From NCBI RefSeq assembly GCF_945859705.1, contig NC_079137.1, positions 34,283,554-34,347,553 of the forward strand: a stretch of DNA of 64,000 nt, written 5' to 3'. The translations under genes and the position numbers were made by a program. The DNA comes from Episyrphus balteatus. Taxonomy: Eukaryota > Arthropoda > Insecta > Diptera > Syrphidae. How positions within the stretch are numbered: position 1 is the first letter of the stretch; each line of letters begins with the position of its first letter. Below are positions 24,476 to 37,364 of this stretch, one piece after another. Below the pieces are notes generated by a model, which did not search any database, was not told the DNA's origin, and saw only the letters and a program-made list of their open reading frames with translations.

Positions 24476-26178
24476 TCCAATTACACGGTGTTACAAAAAT
24501 GAGGTTTCAAAATATACGCGGGCGTAGACCTATCAGGTTTTGTAGGGCTAGTTGCACTGATTACGAAACGGTATTTGAAAATACCCTAACACCCCCAAAA
24601 TCTGGAGTTACGGGCAAAAAACGGTTTTTTGGACCTTCACAGTTTCTGATAGAAGATAAATATACCTTTTTAACAATGTATAAAACATGTAACTCGGTTA
24701 AACCACTTAGAATTTATAAGCTGTCAAAGTTCAAAAATTCTATTTTTTTCGTCATTTGCCCAACTTCGGCATCAATTTAAAGTATATGTTTTCAAAACAA
24801 CATGCTATTTAAAAAATATATTCTAAAACTATATCTATTTCCCATTCAATCGAGGTATTTTTTTATGAAAATCACTTTAAAATTGGCTTAGAAAAAAAAT
24901 TTTTTTTCGATTTCAACCCAGATACAGAAATTCGAACTTTTAGGTAAAGAACAAAAATGTTGTTTCGGCACGTAGTAGGATAACTTGGCAGCCAGGATTT
25001 GATAACGGGTTTTTGTAGAGGAGCTCAATACAAACACTTTTTTCTTTGAGAGGGGGTCTATCTCTCCCCGTTTAGGTGGGAGGGGCATTTTTCTAAAAAA
25101 AAAATTATCAAAATAAAAAAAAATTATTAAAAATCAACGGCAACACTTACAGTAATAAATGATACCATTTCCGAAAGGCAAAATTGTACATTTGATTCCA
25201 ATTTTTAAATCAATATATTATAACAAATAGTTTTTGAAATAATCGATTTCAAAGTTATTTTATACTATTTTTGTCCAGACTGTGAATTTTAGTAAACAAA
25301 ATTACTCACACAGAAAACTGCCTCAATTGATTCCTTATCGAACAGTAAAAACTATATGTTTCTATGTCTTCTAGTTTATAAGAAAGTTGAAAAATAAAAA
25401 CAAATAAAAACAAAAAATATTTTGAAAAAAGAAAAATCTGATAAAATAATTTTTCAATTTTCTCTAGAAGACATAGAAACATATAGTTTTCACTGTTTGA
25501 TAACGAATCAATTGAGGTAGTTTTTTTTAGAAAAATGCCCCTCCCACCTAAACGGGGAGAGATAGACCCCCCTCCCAAAGAAAAAAAATGTTTGTATTGA
25601 GCTCCTCTACAAAAACCCGTTATCAAATCCTGGCTGCCAAGTTATCCTACTACGTGCCGAAACAACATTTTTGTTCTTTACCTAAAAGTTCGAATTTCTG
25701 TATCTGGGTTGAAATCGAAAATTTTTTTTTTTCTAAGCCAATTTCGAAGTGATTTTCATAAAAAATACTTCGATTGATTGGGAAATAGATATAGTTTTAG
25801 AATATATTTTTTATATAGCATGTTGTTTTGAAATTGATGCCGAAGTTGGGCAAATGACGAAAAAAATAGAATTTTTGAACTTTGACAGCTTATAAATTCT
25901 AAGTGGTTTAACCGAGTTACATGTTTTATACATTGTTGAAAAGGTATATTTATCTTCTATCAGAAACTGTAAAAAAAATCGAAAATGGGCAAAAAATTGA
26001 CGAAGCTAGAATTTTTTCAATGGGTGAAGGTCCAAAAAACCGTTTTTTGCCCATAACTCCAGATTTTGGGGATTTTAGGGGATTTTAAAATACCGTTTCG
26101 TATTCAGTGCAACTAGCTCTACAAAACCTGATAGGTCTCCGCCCGCGTATATTTTGAGTGTTACACCGTGTTATTGGA
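24476..26178. mobile_element. Foldback element 3: ~1.7-kb imperfect palindrome, CACGGTGTTAC ends
   Basis: The left end reads TCCAATTACACGGTGTTAC and the right end is its inverse with one change. The arms mirror each other through AAAACGGTTTTTTGGACC, ACTCGGTTAAACCACTTAG and CCCCGTTTAGGTGGGAGGGG to a centre near 25410. They are unequal. The left arm has about 210 extra bases at 25103-25316, and the right arm about 55 extra bases near 25970-26025. The match is otherwise high, with scattered substitutions. The mirrored open frames (25088 and 25626 minus) are the same arm read twice and not genes. The termini differ from foldback elements 1 and 2, so this is a separate family; no transposase is present. 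Confidence 0.88.
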
Positions 26179-27399
26179 ATTTCTTGACAGACCATGTTCG
26201 CCAACGTACCTTTTTAAGATCTAAAATCGACAAAGACTAAAAAATGCAGGTGTTTTTTTTTTTAATTGTTTTTTTTTTTTTTTTTGATTTTTGAGGGTTT
26301 TTCAGTCAAAACTGGAGGTTGACCAGGCCAAACGGGCTTGAAATTATGCAATTAATAAATAATACAAACAAAATCGGATTCAGATGGTCAAAAATGAAAA
26401 TTCGCAAGGGTTTTTGCAAATTAGCTCTTAATTGAGCTTAAAATTAACACTTTTAAATTACTTAAAAGAAAATTAAACTTTTAGAGAGAAACGATATGAA
26501 AAAAAAGACGTGTATAGAGTGTGGATACTTTCAGTGTCAGGAGGTAGTTCCGGTCTAAAGAACACGGTAAGCCATACAAAAGAATTATTAATTGAAACAA
26601 ATCAATTCAATTCAATTCATTGATTTGTTTTCATTGACAAGAATTACCTTTATTTTTGGACCTAGTAAAACTTTTTAATCAATCATCTTAGACCCTCTAG
26701 CACCTAGTTTGAACGGAAACGCTTCAATGATTTAGATTTAAGACCAGCTCGAGATAGAGACAGATGAACAGACAGACATTCTCATCGTAATATCATGCTT
26801 GTTTTTGTCTTGAGTTCGATTTTGTTTACGAATCCTTAACTTTGTAACAACGGTTCTTCCATAAATTGGTTGAATTCGTAAAGACAAAATGTATTATGTA
26901 TTAAACTTGAACAAAAAAAGAAAAAAAAAAAACGAATTAATTCATTTTCAGGGATTTTTGTATCAAATTTAATTTCTCAAAAACACACCATCAAGCTATG
27001 TGGATTCTGCTTACTTAGAAAATCAAAAATGTTTTATGTCTACAAATTTTGAATAATGACAAAAATTTATTTTTTAATCTATAAGGGTTAAAATATTTTT
27101 TTAATTTTAAAAGGGTCAACAAAATCGAAGCTGTTCTGCCCTCTTTCAAAATCAAGATTCTAGGGGCAATAGTTTTGCTGCAAATTGATACAAATTCTTA
27201 AAACAATGTTGGTTTACCAAGTTTCTTTTTTTTTTACCATTGCCTAAAAAGTTCTTGCAAAAGAGTAGCCTAGGGATCGTTTCCGCCAACGATTTAACGA
27301 AAACAACATCACCAAGATAAAAAAATCATGTGTGCAATTCACACTTGGTAGAAGAAGTTATACCTTTTAAAAAATTTCTTGCAAAAAAAAATCTACCTT
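26179..27399. other. Intergenic sequence, no gene
   Basis: AT-rich with long T runs near 26250-26285. Nothing recognisable as coding or structural RNA. Confidence 0.4.
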
Positions 27400-28185
27400 A
27401 TTTTTTATTCTATCACCTTTAAATCCATGTTTTTTATATGACAACTTTTATGTATTTTATATCATCTGAAAGCTTATTGTTTCAGCTCAAAATATTTATA
27501 TCGACCATGTCTATATAACATCTGCAAAATGAGCAGATAAATCACTTTTCATCAAAAAAGCAAAAAAATCAATCTTTTTTCCCTTCTAACACCATTAAAT
27601 ATATTTTTTTAAATTACAACCAATGATAAATATTATATCATCTGAAATCTTATTTCACCTTTGATATGACGTATCGATCATATTTCTACTATGCCTACAA
27701 TAAAAGTAAGAATTTTTTGAAGCCGACTATGTCGAAATTTCAATCTAAGATTACTTCCTACACTGACTATGGGTGGTCATCGGCAACAGATATCCTCAGG
27801 TGTTTTGAGGTATTTTTCAAGCTTTTCAATTTAAGATTGTGTAACTTGTAGAGCACTTACCGTTATGTGTGATATATCAAATGCAAGGTAATATTAACAG
27901 CATGCGTATTAAAGCCAAATAAAATGCTTGTGTGCTCTAGTTCAAAAGATACAACGTGTTTTGAAACAGAACATTTTTTTACCGTTATCTCAGGATATTG
28001 AATATGAATTAAATTGAAATTTTGCACAATTATAGTTTGTTTAATTACCTATCTACAGTATATATTTCATTTATCTATCTATAAAAACAAAAAAGTTATA
28101 ATAATTGATTTTTTCTGTCGCTTTTTCGTTTTATCTTGTTCAAATCACTACTATACTAAAGAAGTTTTCACTTCAAAAACATTTC
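27400..28185. repeat. Dispersed ~780-bp repeat, copy 1
   Basis: Three related copies lie in the same orientation: here, 34945-35705 and 42235-43165. Shared landmarks in order are CATCTGAAAGCTTATTGTTT, TATCGACCATGTCTAT, CAGGTGTTTTGAGGTATTT, TTATGTGTGATATATCAAA and GTCGCTTTTTCGTTT. The first half holds a diverged internal duplication (GACAACxxxTATAAATTTTAT followed by an AAGCTTAT/ATCTTATT block, twice). No open frame is conserved between copies, so it is non-coding repeat of unknown class. Confidence 0.8.
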
Positions 28186-30419
28186 TTCCACATCCACTAG
28201 ACATCAAATGAGTTATTCTATTAAAAACAGAATTTTGAACTCCCACAATATTTTGCGTTTAAAAGGGAATGGTCACAATGCTCCAGTTTAAGTCCGAAAA
28301 TAATGAAGGGATTTGCCAGCGGGGGCGTGCGTAAAATTCGAAACAACGGTAGAAGGAAAATTTTGCAGCTAACAACTTTAATTCTTTTTATATTTCATAG
28401 TGATAACAAAAAATGGAGGGATTTAGTTCGAGTATACATACTTCGGAGTCTAAAATAAATACATAATTCAACATTTTCATATTTCGTTCCGAAAACGTCT
28501 ACTTTCAAACCAAAGTTGTTTAGATGCTGGTTATTATCTGGTTAGTCCATTGCTGCCAAAATTTTATCTCAAAAATTCATTAAAATTACTAAAAACATGA
28601 ATCATTATGCATTTAGAACTAATAAAATATTTAAATTTAATTTATTTGTTAAAAATATAAATTATTCAATAAAACCAACAATTTTCCTAAAAGTTCCATA
28701 TTGTGGCTTACCAACAACCTAAAACAATGCATTTAATCCCATTTAATCAATTATAATACAATATCGATTGTTTTGTACAATATTTCAATAGTTAAAACCT
28801 AACTGACCAATCTTTCTCTACAAAAAAAAAATAACCCACAATTATTGTTTACATTTGTAACAATTCCATTCAATTGAATTCAACTCCTGACAATTTCCCC
28901 TATACCTCTCTCTCTTTCACGCCATTTATTCACTTCATTAGTCAAATTTGATGGAAATAGACCTATTTTCGTTGTGATGGTGATGAAGGGCGGAATGTAT
29001 TTTGGTTAGCATGTCATCAAAAAATATTGGTATTATCTATACTACACCCAAAAAGGGTGTCGAATTTAATATTTCGAACACGTTAGGGTGGATTCTTTTA
29101 GGACATTTTACACAATCCAAAGATTCATATAGTCTTTGCGGTGATAAACAATTTCCCACCTTAAAATGGCCCAAAGTCAATGACCGGTCAAGCCACGTAA
29201 TCTATGCCTGGCATGACATTTCACTCCAAATTCCATCATCAGCCCCCACCCCCCCCCCCCCCCCCGATACCTACCGAATTCACTGCTGTCTATAAAATGT
29301 TTTCCATAGGAATTCCAAACAATAGGTTTTGTGGACGGACGCGACGCACGAAATGTTAACTGTTGATGTTATCATAGTTTCAATTTATGGCAGGTCCTGG
29401 CCATATGAGTAAATCAATAAGGAAAATATCAACTCACTCTCACACGCTCTTGGAAAGGAAGGATTTATGGATTTTTTTTTGTTGTTAGTATGTGTCTTCT
29501 TGGTTTCTGTCTCTTTTGCTCTTCAATAAACTTACATAATTACCTATCACCGTACGCGTCTGTTGGCGGTGGTGTTGCCCGTGTCAAGTTTGAGACACGC
29601 AAAGGCAATCACCATGCAGCAGCAGCAGGAGCCAGTGAGGACATGTTCATGGGCACGTTTGTGGCACGTATATCACGTAGCAGGCTTACAAATTTGCTAT
29701 GGCTTTTCGCACAAAGTTTAGTTTGTTGTATGGTCTTATTTTTAGCCTCATTCATCCATTTTTACTGTCATCGTTGTCGTTTTTATCCTCTCTGCTATAT
29801 ACCGTTGCTGCTGATGGTGCTGGTGCTGGGAGATGTTGCTGACACAACGCACGACACAGCATAATCTGAAAAAGTGCCAGTTTTGTCCTGTTTCTGTCAT
29901 GCAATTGTGGATTTCCATATTTTCCAACAAATCGAATTATGTGTATTTGCTGAAACTTGTGTGCGAGGCGCTATCTCTATCGTACAGTTCTGGAGTTGAA
30001 GTTTTTCTGCTATCCTATTTTAAACCCTACCTCATCCTTGTAAATGAAAACTTTTTTTTTTTCATTTTCATTAAAGCAAAATTGTATAGATACCCAGGAG
30101 TGAATTCACTACTTTTATGCCTAGGTACTTTTTAAACGTCGTCCATACTGCACATAAGCCCCATGCAGTAAAATTTATTGGGCTTTGGAGATGATATTTC
30201 CTTATAGAAGGGGATTCATGTAGGCTTACCTACTATTTTATGTCACTATTTGCATCGTAATTTGACACATTACAGGCAAAAGATGACAGAAATTATAGCA
30301 TGAGGGTCCGCAGTACTTAAGAGATGATAAGGCTACAAGCTAATTGAAGTTGGTTTGAAAAGTAATTCTTTGAGCCGCCGATATCTACCTTCAAAAACGT
30401 TTGGTTTTCAGTTATGATA
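28186..30419. other. Intergenic sequence with a less AT-rich island at ~28900-30000
   Basis: No gene is recognised. The island has mixed composition, a (GCA)n tract near 29620, a run of 17 C at 29249-29265, and no copies elsewhere in the window. The plus-strand frame at 29490-29864 is hydrophobic but has no family resemblance that I can name. The island may hold regulatory DNA; this is an inference from composition only. Confidence 0.4.
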
Positions 30420-31270
30420 TGAGCTTAACGAGATCTTTTTTTTTTTGATGTTTTACTCGATGAATTTGGAGGAAATTTTTTTAAAAAGCATTTTTTTCGA
30501 AAATCTGAACAAAATTAACCTGATTTTTTTACCCAAATGCATAGGCCAAATCGTTGTATTCGTATCTGTACACAATAACTTCTTTTGAAACTTTGGTCCG
30601 CAGATATCTAACTCAGAATTTAAGAAAAACAATGTTTGGACGCAAATAACTCAGCAACAAGATCTCAGGGAACCTTTGGAGCCCAAAACGCGCCCAAAAG
30701 GCGTGCAAAACGCGTCCAAAACGTGTCGAAAATGCGTCTGAAACGCGTTCAAAATGTGTCCAAAACGTGTCGGAAATGCGTCTGAAACGCGTCCAAAATG
30801 TGTCCAAAACGCACCCAAAACGCGTCAAAAAAGCGTCAAAAACGCTTCCAAAACGCGTCCAAAACGTGTCTGAAACGCGCCCGAAACGCGTCTGAAACGC
30901 GTCCAAAACCTGTCCAAAACAAACTTGCAAAAAAAACTTGCCCAAAATGGGTCCAAAATACGTCCAAACGCCTCCTAAATGCGTCTGAAACTCGTCCAAA
31001 ACGCGTCCAACACTCGTCTAAATGAATAGAGCTTAGAGAGACCTTTCTTTTGATGTCTCACTTGATAAGTTTGGAGGAATTTTTTAAAATGCATTGGTTT
31101 TTTTTTCGAAAATCTGAAAAAATAATTTTGTAGTTTTTTTTTACTATTTACTGTGATTTCATATCTGTTAATGTTAACCAAAACTCGGTGAATTTGGAGG
31201 AATTTTTGTATGCATTTTTTTTCGGGGCAAGTTAAACCCTTGGATTTTATTGCGAAAATCTGAAAAAAAA
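30420..31270. repeat. Repeat related to the 39230-39990 array, carrying a 10-bp minisatellite
   Basis: Phrases such as GAGCTTAACGAGATC, TTACTCGATGAATTTGGAGG and TTCGAAAATCTGAA occur on both sides of the minisatellite at 30690-31020. They match the units of the tandem array at 39230-39990 (GAGCTTAAAGAGACC, CTCACTCGATGGATTTAGAGG). Non-coding. Confidence 0.65.
30688..31022. repeat. Minisatellite, 10-bp unit AAAACGCGTC
   Basis: About thirty head-to-tail variants of a ten-base unit, AAAACGCGTC/AAAACGTGTC/GAAACGCGTC, fill this stretch. Because ten is not a multiple of three, every frame reads a thirty-base peptide period. This explains the odd minus-strand frame rich in FWTRFG and SDTFWT. It is not a protein gene. 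Confidence 0.9.
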
Positions 31271-31271
31271 A

Positions 31272-31521
31272 TAATCATTTTTAGCAAAAAAAAACTAAAC
31301 CGACTTCCATGGATCAAAACTAGGTTTTATGGTTTTTAAAATAGTTCCTATGGCTAAAAGTGAACGAAATTGAAATTAGACCACACTGCATCCACCAGCT
31401 TTCCAATACAAAAAGAATTATCAAAATTGGTTCACTCAGTCCAAAGTTATGCGGTAACAAACATAAAAAAAAAAAAATACAGACGAATTGAATACCTCCT
31501 CCTTTTTGGAAGTCTGTAAAA
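31272..31521. repeat. Dispersed ~250-bp repeat, copy 2 (ACCGACTTCC ends)
   Basis: Near-identical partner of 2654-2910, same orientation, including the internal A run and the TACAGACGAATTGAATACCT block. The right terminus here is GGAAGTCTGTAAAA, one base off the inverse of the left end. Confidence 0.72.
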
Positions 31522-34500
31522 AAAATAAGTTTGTAGCTAATAATTGCTTTCACCTAAAGATATGAAATATTCAAATTCTAAACTATGTATGAGGCTATAA
31601 CGGTCACATAAAAACAAGAAGAATTTGCCCACTTCAAAAATACAGTACGTTTTAAAGTTTTTTTTTCACAAAAAAATCCGCTCCTGTTTATCTCCCACTC
31701 AAATACTTGCACACGAGTTTTAAAGTTTTTCCTATATAAAATGCAAGTGAATCAATATGTGTCATTTGGTAATGCAAATTTAATTATAACCCAACAGAAA
31801 AGAGAATACCATAGTCATGAGAGAGGTTGATTTAAGGATAATTTGTTGCGATCGTAAAAAAATATTTTACAGTATTCCAATAATTTACTATACAAATGAG
31901 TTTTACCTTATGTTGAGTTTTTTTGGTTGCATTAAAGCGCTCTCGAACAGAATGCTGTTGAGCAATTTTATTTGTGTGGTGTGTCATTAACTTGATTTGC
32001 TATTTGGTAGTTTTTTTTTCTGCTACATTAAGCAACCGCAGCAGTATGAACACAGAAAAGGAGTCCATAGGACACAATTTGTGTTGTAGGTACATGATTG
32101 TTGTGTTTCATCTCCAGTCAGTGAGAGGGATATGAACATTTTTTGGCTACTTTATGTGTGCCATTTGGTTTTTATGATTTTCACTTGAAGGATACGTAAT
32201 TTATGGTTGCGTATTGTTGGTTTTGTCATTATTTTATCACACACAATTGGTGTTACTGTTCCTGCTGCACAATAGTGTTCATTTTTAATTAAAGTTAATT
32301 CTCATCATAAAAATTGGTAGAAATGTTATGTTTTTTTTTTATTATTCTTAATGTTAATGGCCTAAGTAAGAGTCAATGCTAAATGGAATAGGAACACAAA
32401 GAAACGTTTGTTGTTTTAAAAGATTAGGAAAAAGGAACATAAATAAAGCATGCAATTAACGCGAATTGCCTTTAGCGGCTGTTGTGTTGTCTGTTTTGCT
32501 ATTAATTGTTTTCGAAAATCCGTAACCTAATTAAACATAAAATAGTTCGAATTTTGAAAGTGCCAGCTTACTGATAATATCAAATATTTTGATGTGATTC
32601 AGAGTTTAAATTCAAAAACTGGTCTTCTACCACAACCATAAAATAATTAAATTAGGTATATTGATTTATTATATTACATTGAATAAATAAAAAAAAATAT
32701 AATGCAACATTTAACAAAATACAGTCATACAGTTTCTGGGTAGAAGTAGTAGCCACAAAATAAAATCAATATTCATAGAAAATAATTAATAAAGGTTTAT
32801 TAAATTCATTCGTGCACATGCATTCTGTTTCAATGCATTATTTTATTTTAGTTCCTCATTTTCTAAGCTATTCCTTAGAACAAAAAATAATACTCATACG
32901 CCCGAGTGAATGTTTGATATTATTCAATTAGACAGTTAATTAATATTAAATGACATTCTTATTTGCTTTTTTCATTAGAAAGAAAAAATTGAAAAAATAA
33001 AAGTGAATGATACTTCCCCAAAGTAATATTAGATTTTATTTAAACTTTGTTCTTGGTTGTTTTTAATTTACTATGAACCTACTGTTTTTTTTTTATTTAA
33101 TTAATTTCAATCGTCATTTCAATTTTGAAATATAAAAGTTGATTGTTAATTAATATTTTAATAAAAACCAGTAAGGGGAAATTTTAAAATTTAGGTATTT
33201 GCGATTTTACAGCTTTTTAATTTTTATGACGATATTAAATATAGAAAGAAAACAAAGGCCAAAATTCAAAATCAATCCAATGCAATTTGCATAAACATCG
33301 ATTGCACATTCCCAAGGGATGCATACAGGTTCAAAGAGGTCATATACTTATTTTGACGGAGACTTAATATTAATTTGAAATTAAACAATTTTATGAAAAC
33401 CATTATTTAGTGCAAAATTTCAATGTACCTAATGGCCTTTATGAATTTGTCATAAGAAAAACTAAGTTACAGAATTTTTTTGTTGGAATTAATTAAACTA
33501 CAAGTCTGCATCAAAAAATTGAAGTTAAATTGATAAAAACTCTAAACATTTTCAAATTTTGTCTGCGATTTGTTAATTTATGTAAACGACCCTTTTATAA
33601 GTCTACCATGAGTCTTTTTAAAACTTAAAGATGGTAGAACCATGTGGCGCATAACTTCTTATGTTAGCTTCTGTAATTGCTTTTCCTCAGTGAGGATCAA
33701 ATAAGAATTTTCAAACGAACATACTATAAGTAAATTTTGGTCACTATGGCGTATACGTATTTTTTTTAATTGAAAAACTGAAACAGATAATAGTAAATTT
33801 TTTGTATCGTTGCATAGCTTATTGAAGTTATTGGTCTCATGTGATAATATTCTGACTAGTCAATGAAGGTTTTTCATTCTAGGTCCTCAAAAAAAAAAAA
33901 ACAAAAAAAAAATTGGATGATTCTGTTATTTTTTTTTTAATTTTTATGTTTATATTTTTTTGGAGCTGGGAAATAAATTTTTATATTGTCTAAACAAAAT
34001 TTTTTAAAGAAATAATGTGCACGCGAAAACACCTATTCAAGAAAAAATCAAAAGGGACCTACGACTTCCAGTTCAGGCTGGAGGGCAGTGTTTTAAAAGT
34101 AAGATCTAAAAAAAAGCAAGCAGAGAAGAAGAAGGAGGATATTCAACATGTTTTTATTTTTCTCTTACAATAATATAAGTCTTAAAAAAGCTATTGAATT
34201 TTTGCAATGATAAATAAATTTGTTAATACCTACAGTGGAAACAATTCTTTTGTCTTCAAATAAGCAGAAATTACCGACTTCACCTGTTGTTCATCGATGT
34301 CGATAATTTTTTTTCTCCGAATTTTTTTTTGGGAAAAAAATATAATCATTTGAAATATGTATATCTACAGCCCTATTTATAAACTCATCATAGACAGTAC
34401 ATAGCATTATGTACTCTTTCTAATGTCTTTAAACAGAAAATTGTTATTTATAAACTTTATGCAACGTTTAATAGAAGTTGTATAAGCTAAACGAGTTTTT

Positions 34501-34944
34501 AGGTTGTTTAGAGCCTGAATAAGAATATTATTTTGCTTAAATGTCATTTGAACATCAAATAATTTTCAAAAAAAGAAAAAAATATCAATATTTGTTGTAT
34601 ATATTTTTTTCATTGAAGAATTTATTTTTTGGATTACATTTCCAATTAAATAAAGAACTTGAAGTCAACTAAATCAAATCAAAAAAATTAATTTCATCCA
34701 TAAATTAATATCGTCTCTCCGATTCATTTGTTTTACCACCTAAAGCATAAGTACGAGTGACCCACTTTCAAGCAAACTACTTCTTTCGTTAACGTTTTGA
34801 CTATATCTAAATTTTTTTTTCAAGTCTAACATACATAGTATATAAAATGCACCTATTAGAGTTTATAAGCTTAAAATTAAAAAAAAATCACAGGTGGTTG
34901 AAGTGAAACTTTAAAAATCATAAAAAAAAATCGAAAAAATATAA
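31522..34944. other. Intergenic AT-rich sequence, no gene
   Basis: No coding or RNA feature was recognised. A short phrase at 33740 (TCACTATGGCGTATACGTA) recurs at 58818 and, changed, near 41540. Confidence 0.4.
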
Positions 34945-35705
34945 CTTTTTTTTATTCCATCACTTTTTTTATATGACAACCTATAATAAATTTTATACCA
35001 TCTGAAAGCTTATTGTTTCAGCTCAAAATATTTATATCGACCATGTCTATACAACATCTACAAAAAGAGCTAGATTAGTTTTCATAAAAAAAGCAAAACA
35101 ATCAATCTCTTTTCTCTTCTAACGCCATTAAATCCATTTTTTAACCTGTAATAAATTTTATATCATTATTATTTCACCTTTTATATGACGCTTCAATCAT
35201 ATTTCTACCATACCTACAAAAAAACTAAGAATTTTTTGAAACCAACCATGTCGAAATTTCAAACTGAGATTACGGTACTTCCTCTACTGCTGGCTGGTCA
35301 TATCGGCAACAAATCTTCACAGGTGTTTTGAGGTATTTTTCAAGTTTTTCAATTAAAGATTATATAGCTTGTAGAGCACATACCGTTATGTGTGATATAT
35401 TAAATTAAAGGTAATATTAAGTATTAAGTACCTATTAAAGTTAAATTTATTTGTTATGTGCAGATCAAAAGATATAACGTATTTAGAAAAAGAACATCTT
35501 TTCACCGTTATCTCAGAATTTTGAATATTAAATTAATTGAAATTTTGCACAATCATAATTTATTTAATTACCTTTCTACTGTATAATATTCATTTATCTA
35601 TCTATTAAAACAAAAAAGTTATGATCAATTGATTTTTTGTGTCGCTTTTTCGTTTCATCTTGTTTCAAATCACTACGATACTAAAGAAGTTTTCACTTCA
35701 AAATA
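34945..35705. repeat. Dispersed ~780-bp repeat, copy 2
   Basis: It follows copy 1 at 27400-28185 from GACAACCTATAATAAATTTT to TTTTCACTTCAAAA with a few small deletions. It shows the unfilled site (CTCAAAATATTTATATCGACC) where copy 3 carries an inserted MITE. Confidence 0.8.
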
Positions 35706-36387
35706 GCCTGACAATTTTTCATTTTTTTTGCGTATCACGCAGCTGCAAAAATGTGTTATTCCTCTGGTCTCTATCCTAACATTAATAAAAAAAACAGTTC
35801 GAACTAACCTTCATTGAAGTTGCATACATGCAACAGAATTAATTTTGTTGTCCTTATCAAGAGAATTTTTAATTTTTTGACAAGAGGGAACACGATTTAG
35901 AAAAATCTTCAACTTCATAAAAGAAAATCTTATAAAAGTTTCCTTCTTCAATCATCCAAAAACTCACTTTCTTAAACCTAATTTCATCTCTTTTTGAATC
36001 CTTCAACAATACGAATTCAATTTCTATAAGAATCGTCGTCAATTGAAAACTTTTAAAAATATTGCATCATCAATATCCAGTACTAAAAAGATGAAATAAA
36101 CTTGTATGTACTTACCATTGCATGGACTGTAGCTCCTTTTTAGAAAAGAAAAATATTTCATATTCCATCGAAATATCATTTTGTATTTTTTTTTCACCCA
36201 TTTAAGACTTCTTCAATTGGATATAAAAAGTCAATTTATCATGAATTAAAAACTAATTTATTGCACAAAAAAAATGTAAAACTGCACCCCTTAATGTCTA
36301 TCACCTTTCGCTAGAATTAATTTTTATAGTTTATTGATTTATTTAAATAGAAAAAAAAAATAGAAAATTAAAAAAAACTTTGCACCA
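35706..36387 (-). other. Downstream region of the stathmin-like gene
   Basis: No coding features. The end next to 36388 would be the 3' UTR of the minus-strand gene. Confidence 0.45.
36330..36343 (-). terminator. Two AATAAA polyadenylation signals of the stathmin-like gene
   Basis: On the minus strand AATAAA occurs at 36343-36338 and 36335-36330, 45-60 bases after the TAA stop at 36388-36390. This is a plausible position for a short 3' UTR. Confidence 0.5.
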
Positions 36388-36926
36388 TTAGTGATGTGCA
36401 GCATCGTTGTCTTTAGCATGATTCTGATGATGATCACCATCAACATGCTCCTTGTCCACACTTAAAGAAGTCTCATTCAACGATGCTGTCGGTTGGACGA
36501 CAACATCAGCATCCTGATGACTGCTGTTGCTGCTAGTGGTTGTAGTGGTAGTACTACTGGATACAATGACAGCTGCTTCACCATCTTTTTGGCCATCCTT
36601 TTGGTCGTCCTTGTCGTCATCCTTGTTTTTTTCTACATCTCCATCTTCATCTACATCTCCACTACCACCACCAGTAGGACCTCCTTTAGATGTTAGAGTT
36701 ATGATGTTTTCGATTCTCTGCTGAATGTACTGCTGACGTCTAACTTCTGCCTTGGCCAGTTTCTCTTCCAAATGTTCAATGGTGGTTGCTGGAACAGCTG
36801 TTGCCGCTTGCTCGACTAACTTTTGCAATCGCTTCGGAGGATGCTTTTTGATTAGGCTATCACTTCGGTCGTTGTCGTTGTCGTTGTCAACATCATCCAA
36901 AGAGACTTCAAACGCCTCCGCAGGTG
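36388..36926 (-). CDS. Stathmin-domain-like acidic protein, last exon
   Basis: This exon encodes residues 41(part)-219 of a predicted 219-residue protein and ends TAA. The part AEAFEVSLDD (43-52), then KKHPPKRLQKL (67-77) and TTIEHLEEKLAKAEVRRQQY (88-107) parallels the start of a stathmin domain. In that family an AFEL-type strand is followed by a PP-rich linker and then EEIQKKLEAAEERR at the head of the long tubulin-binding helix. After about residue 117 the likeness ends. The rest is low-complexity: Gly-rich (122-130), Asp/Lys-rich (131-156), Ser/Thr-rich (163-172), His/Asp-rich tail. Most of the tubulin-binding helix is therefore missing, and tubulin binding is doubtful. The acceptor CTGACAG (AG at 36928-36927) is the first AG after a T tract about 90 bases upstream, and its phase fits exon 1. 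The upstream extension of the open frame to 37257 is intron. Confidence 0.72.
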
Positions 36927-37364
36927 CTGTCAGAAGTTTTTTTTTTTTTTTTTGTTCACAACCAAGGAGTGTAGTATATTGCAGCAGTCCATATATCCAC
37001 CCACATAACAGCCCATTTAAAAAAAAAAAGGATATGAATGTCAGTTCGGAATCATTTATACGGCCATATATACAGAGTGACGACGCAGTATAGAAGAAGT
37101 AGAAACAAACCATGTTGCCGAAGTCGTTGTCGTTGTGCCAGTCCATGTCAATCCAACCAAACGACAATGATGACATAAAGATACAAAAAAAGATGAATAT
37201 AAAGGAGTCGATTGCCCCAGCCCAACATCCCACAGGATATATGAAAATAAAAAGCAATAAAAAAAAAACAAGAAGAAGAAAAAAGAGAAAGACACAAAAA
37301 TCAGTTAAATAAGTTTTTCACACTTTCAACACTCTTGTGTTTTATACACAAAATCGATATTTAC
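36927..37364 (-). other. Intron of the stathmin-like gene, 438 bp
   Basis: The donor is GTAAAT at 37364 and the acceptor AG at 36928-36927. Between a T-rich tract near 37020-37030 (minus strand) and the acceptor there is no other AG. This AG-free zone supports the chosen acceptor, although a run of A just upstream makes the tract unusual. Confidence 0.65.

Noticed and set aside
8851..26178. CRISPR-like or integron-like repeat organisation
   Set aside because: The repeats are long inverted arms in eukaryotic intronic and intergenic DNA, with no spaced short direct repeats.
30613..30999. 128-codon minus-strand frame with repeated FWTRFG-like peptides
   Set aside because: Fully explained by a 10-bp minisatellite, which yields a periodic peptide in every frame.
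36493..37093. Three plus-strand open frames rich in Ser, Val and Thr
   Set aside because: Shadows of the minus-strand stathmin-like exon, with composition set by its GAT/GAC and ACA/ACT codons.
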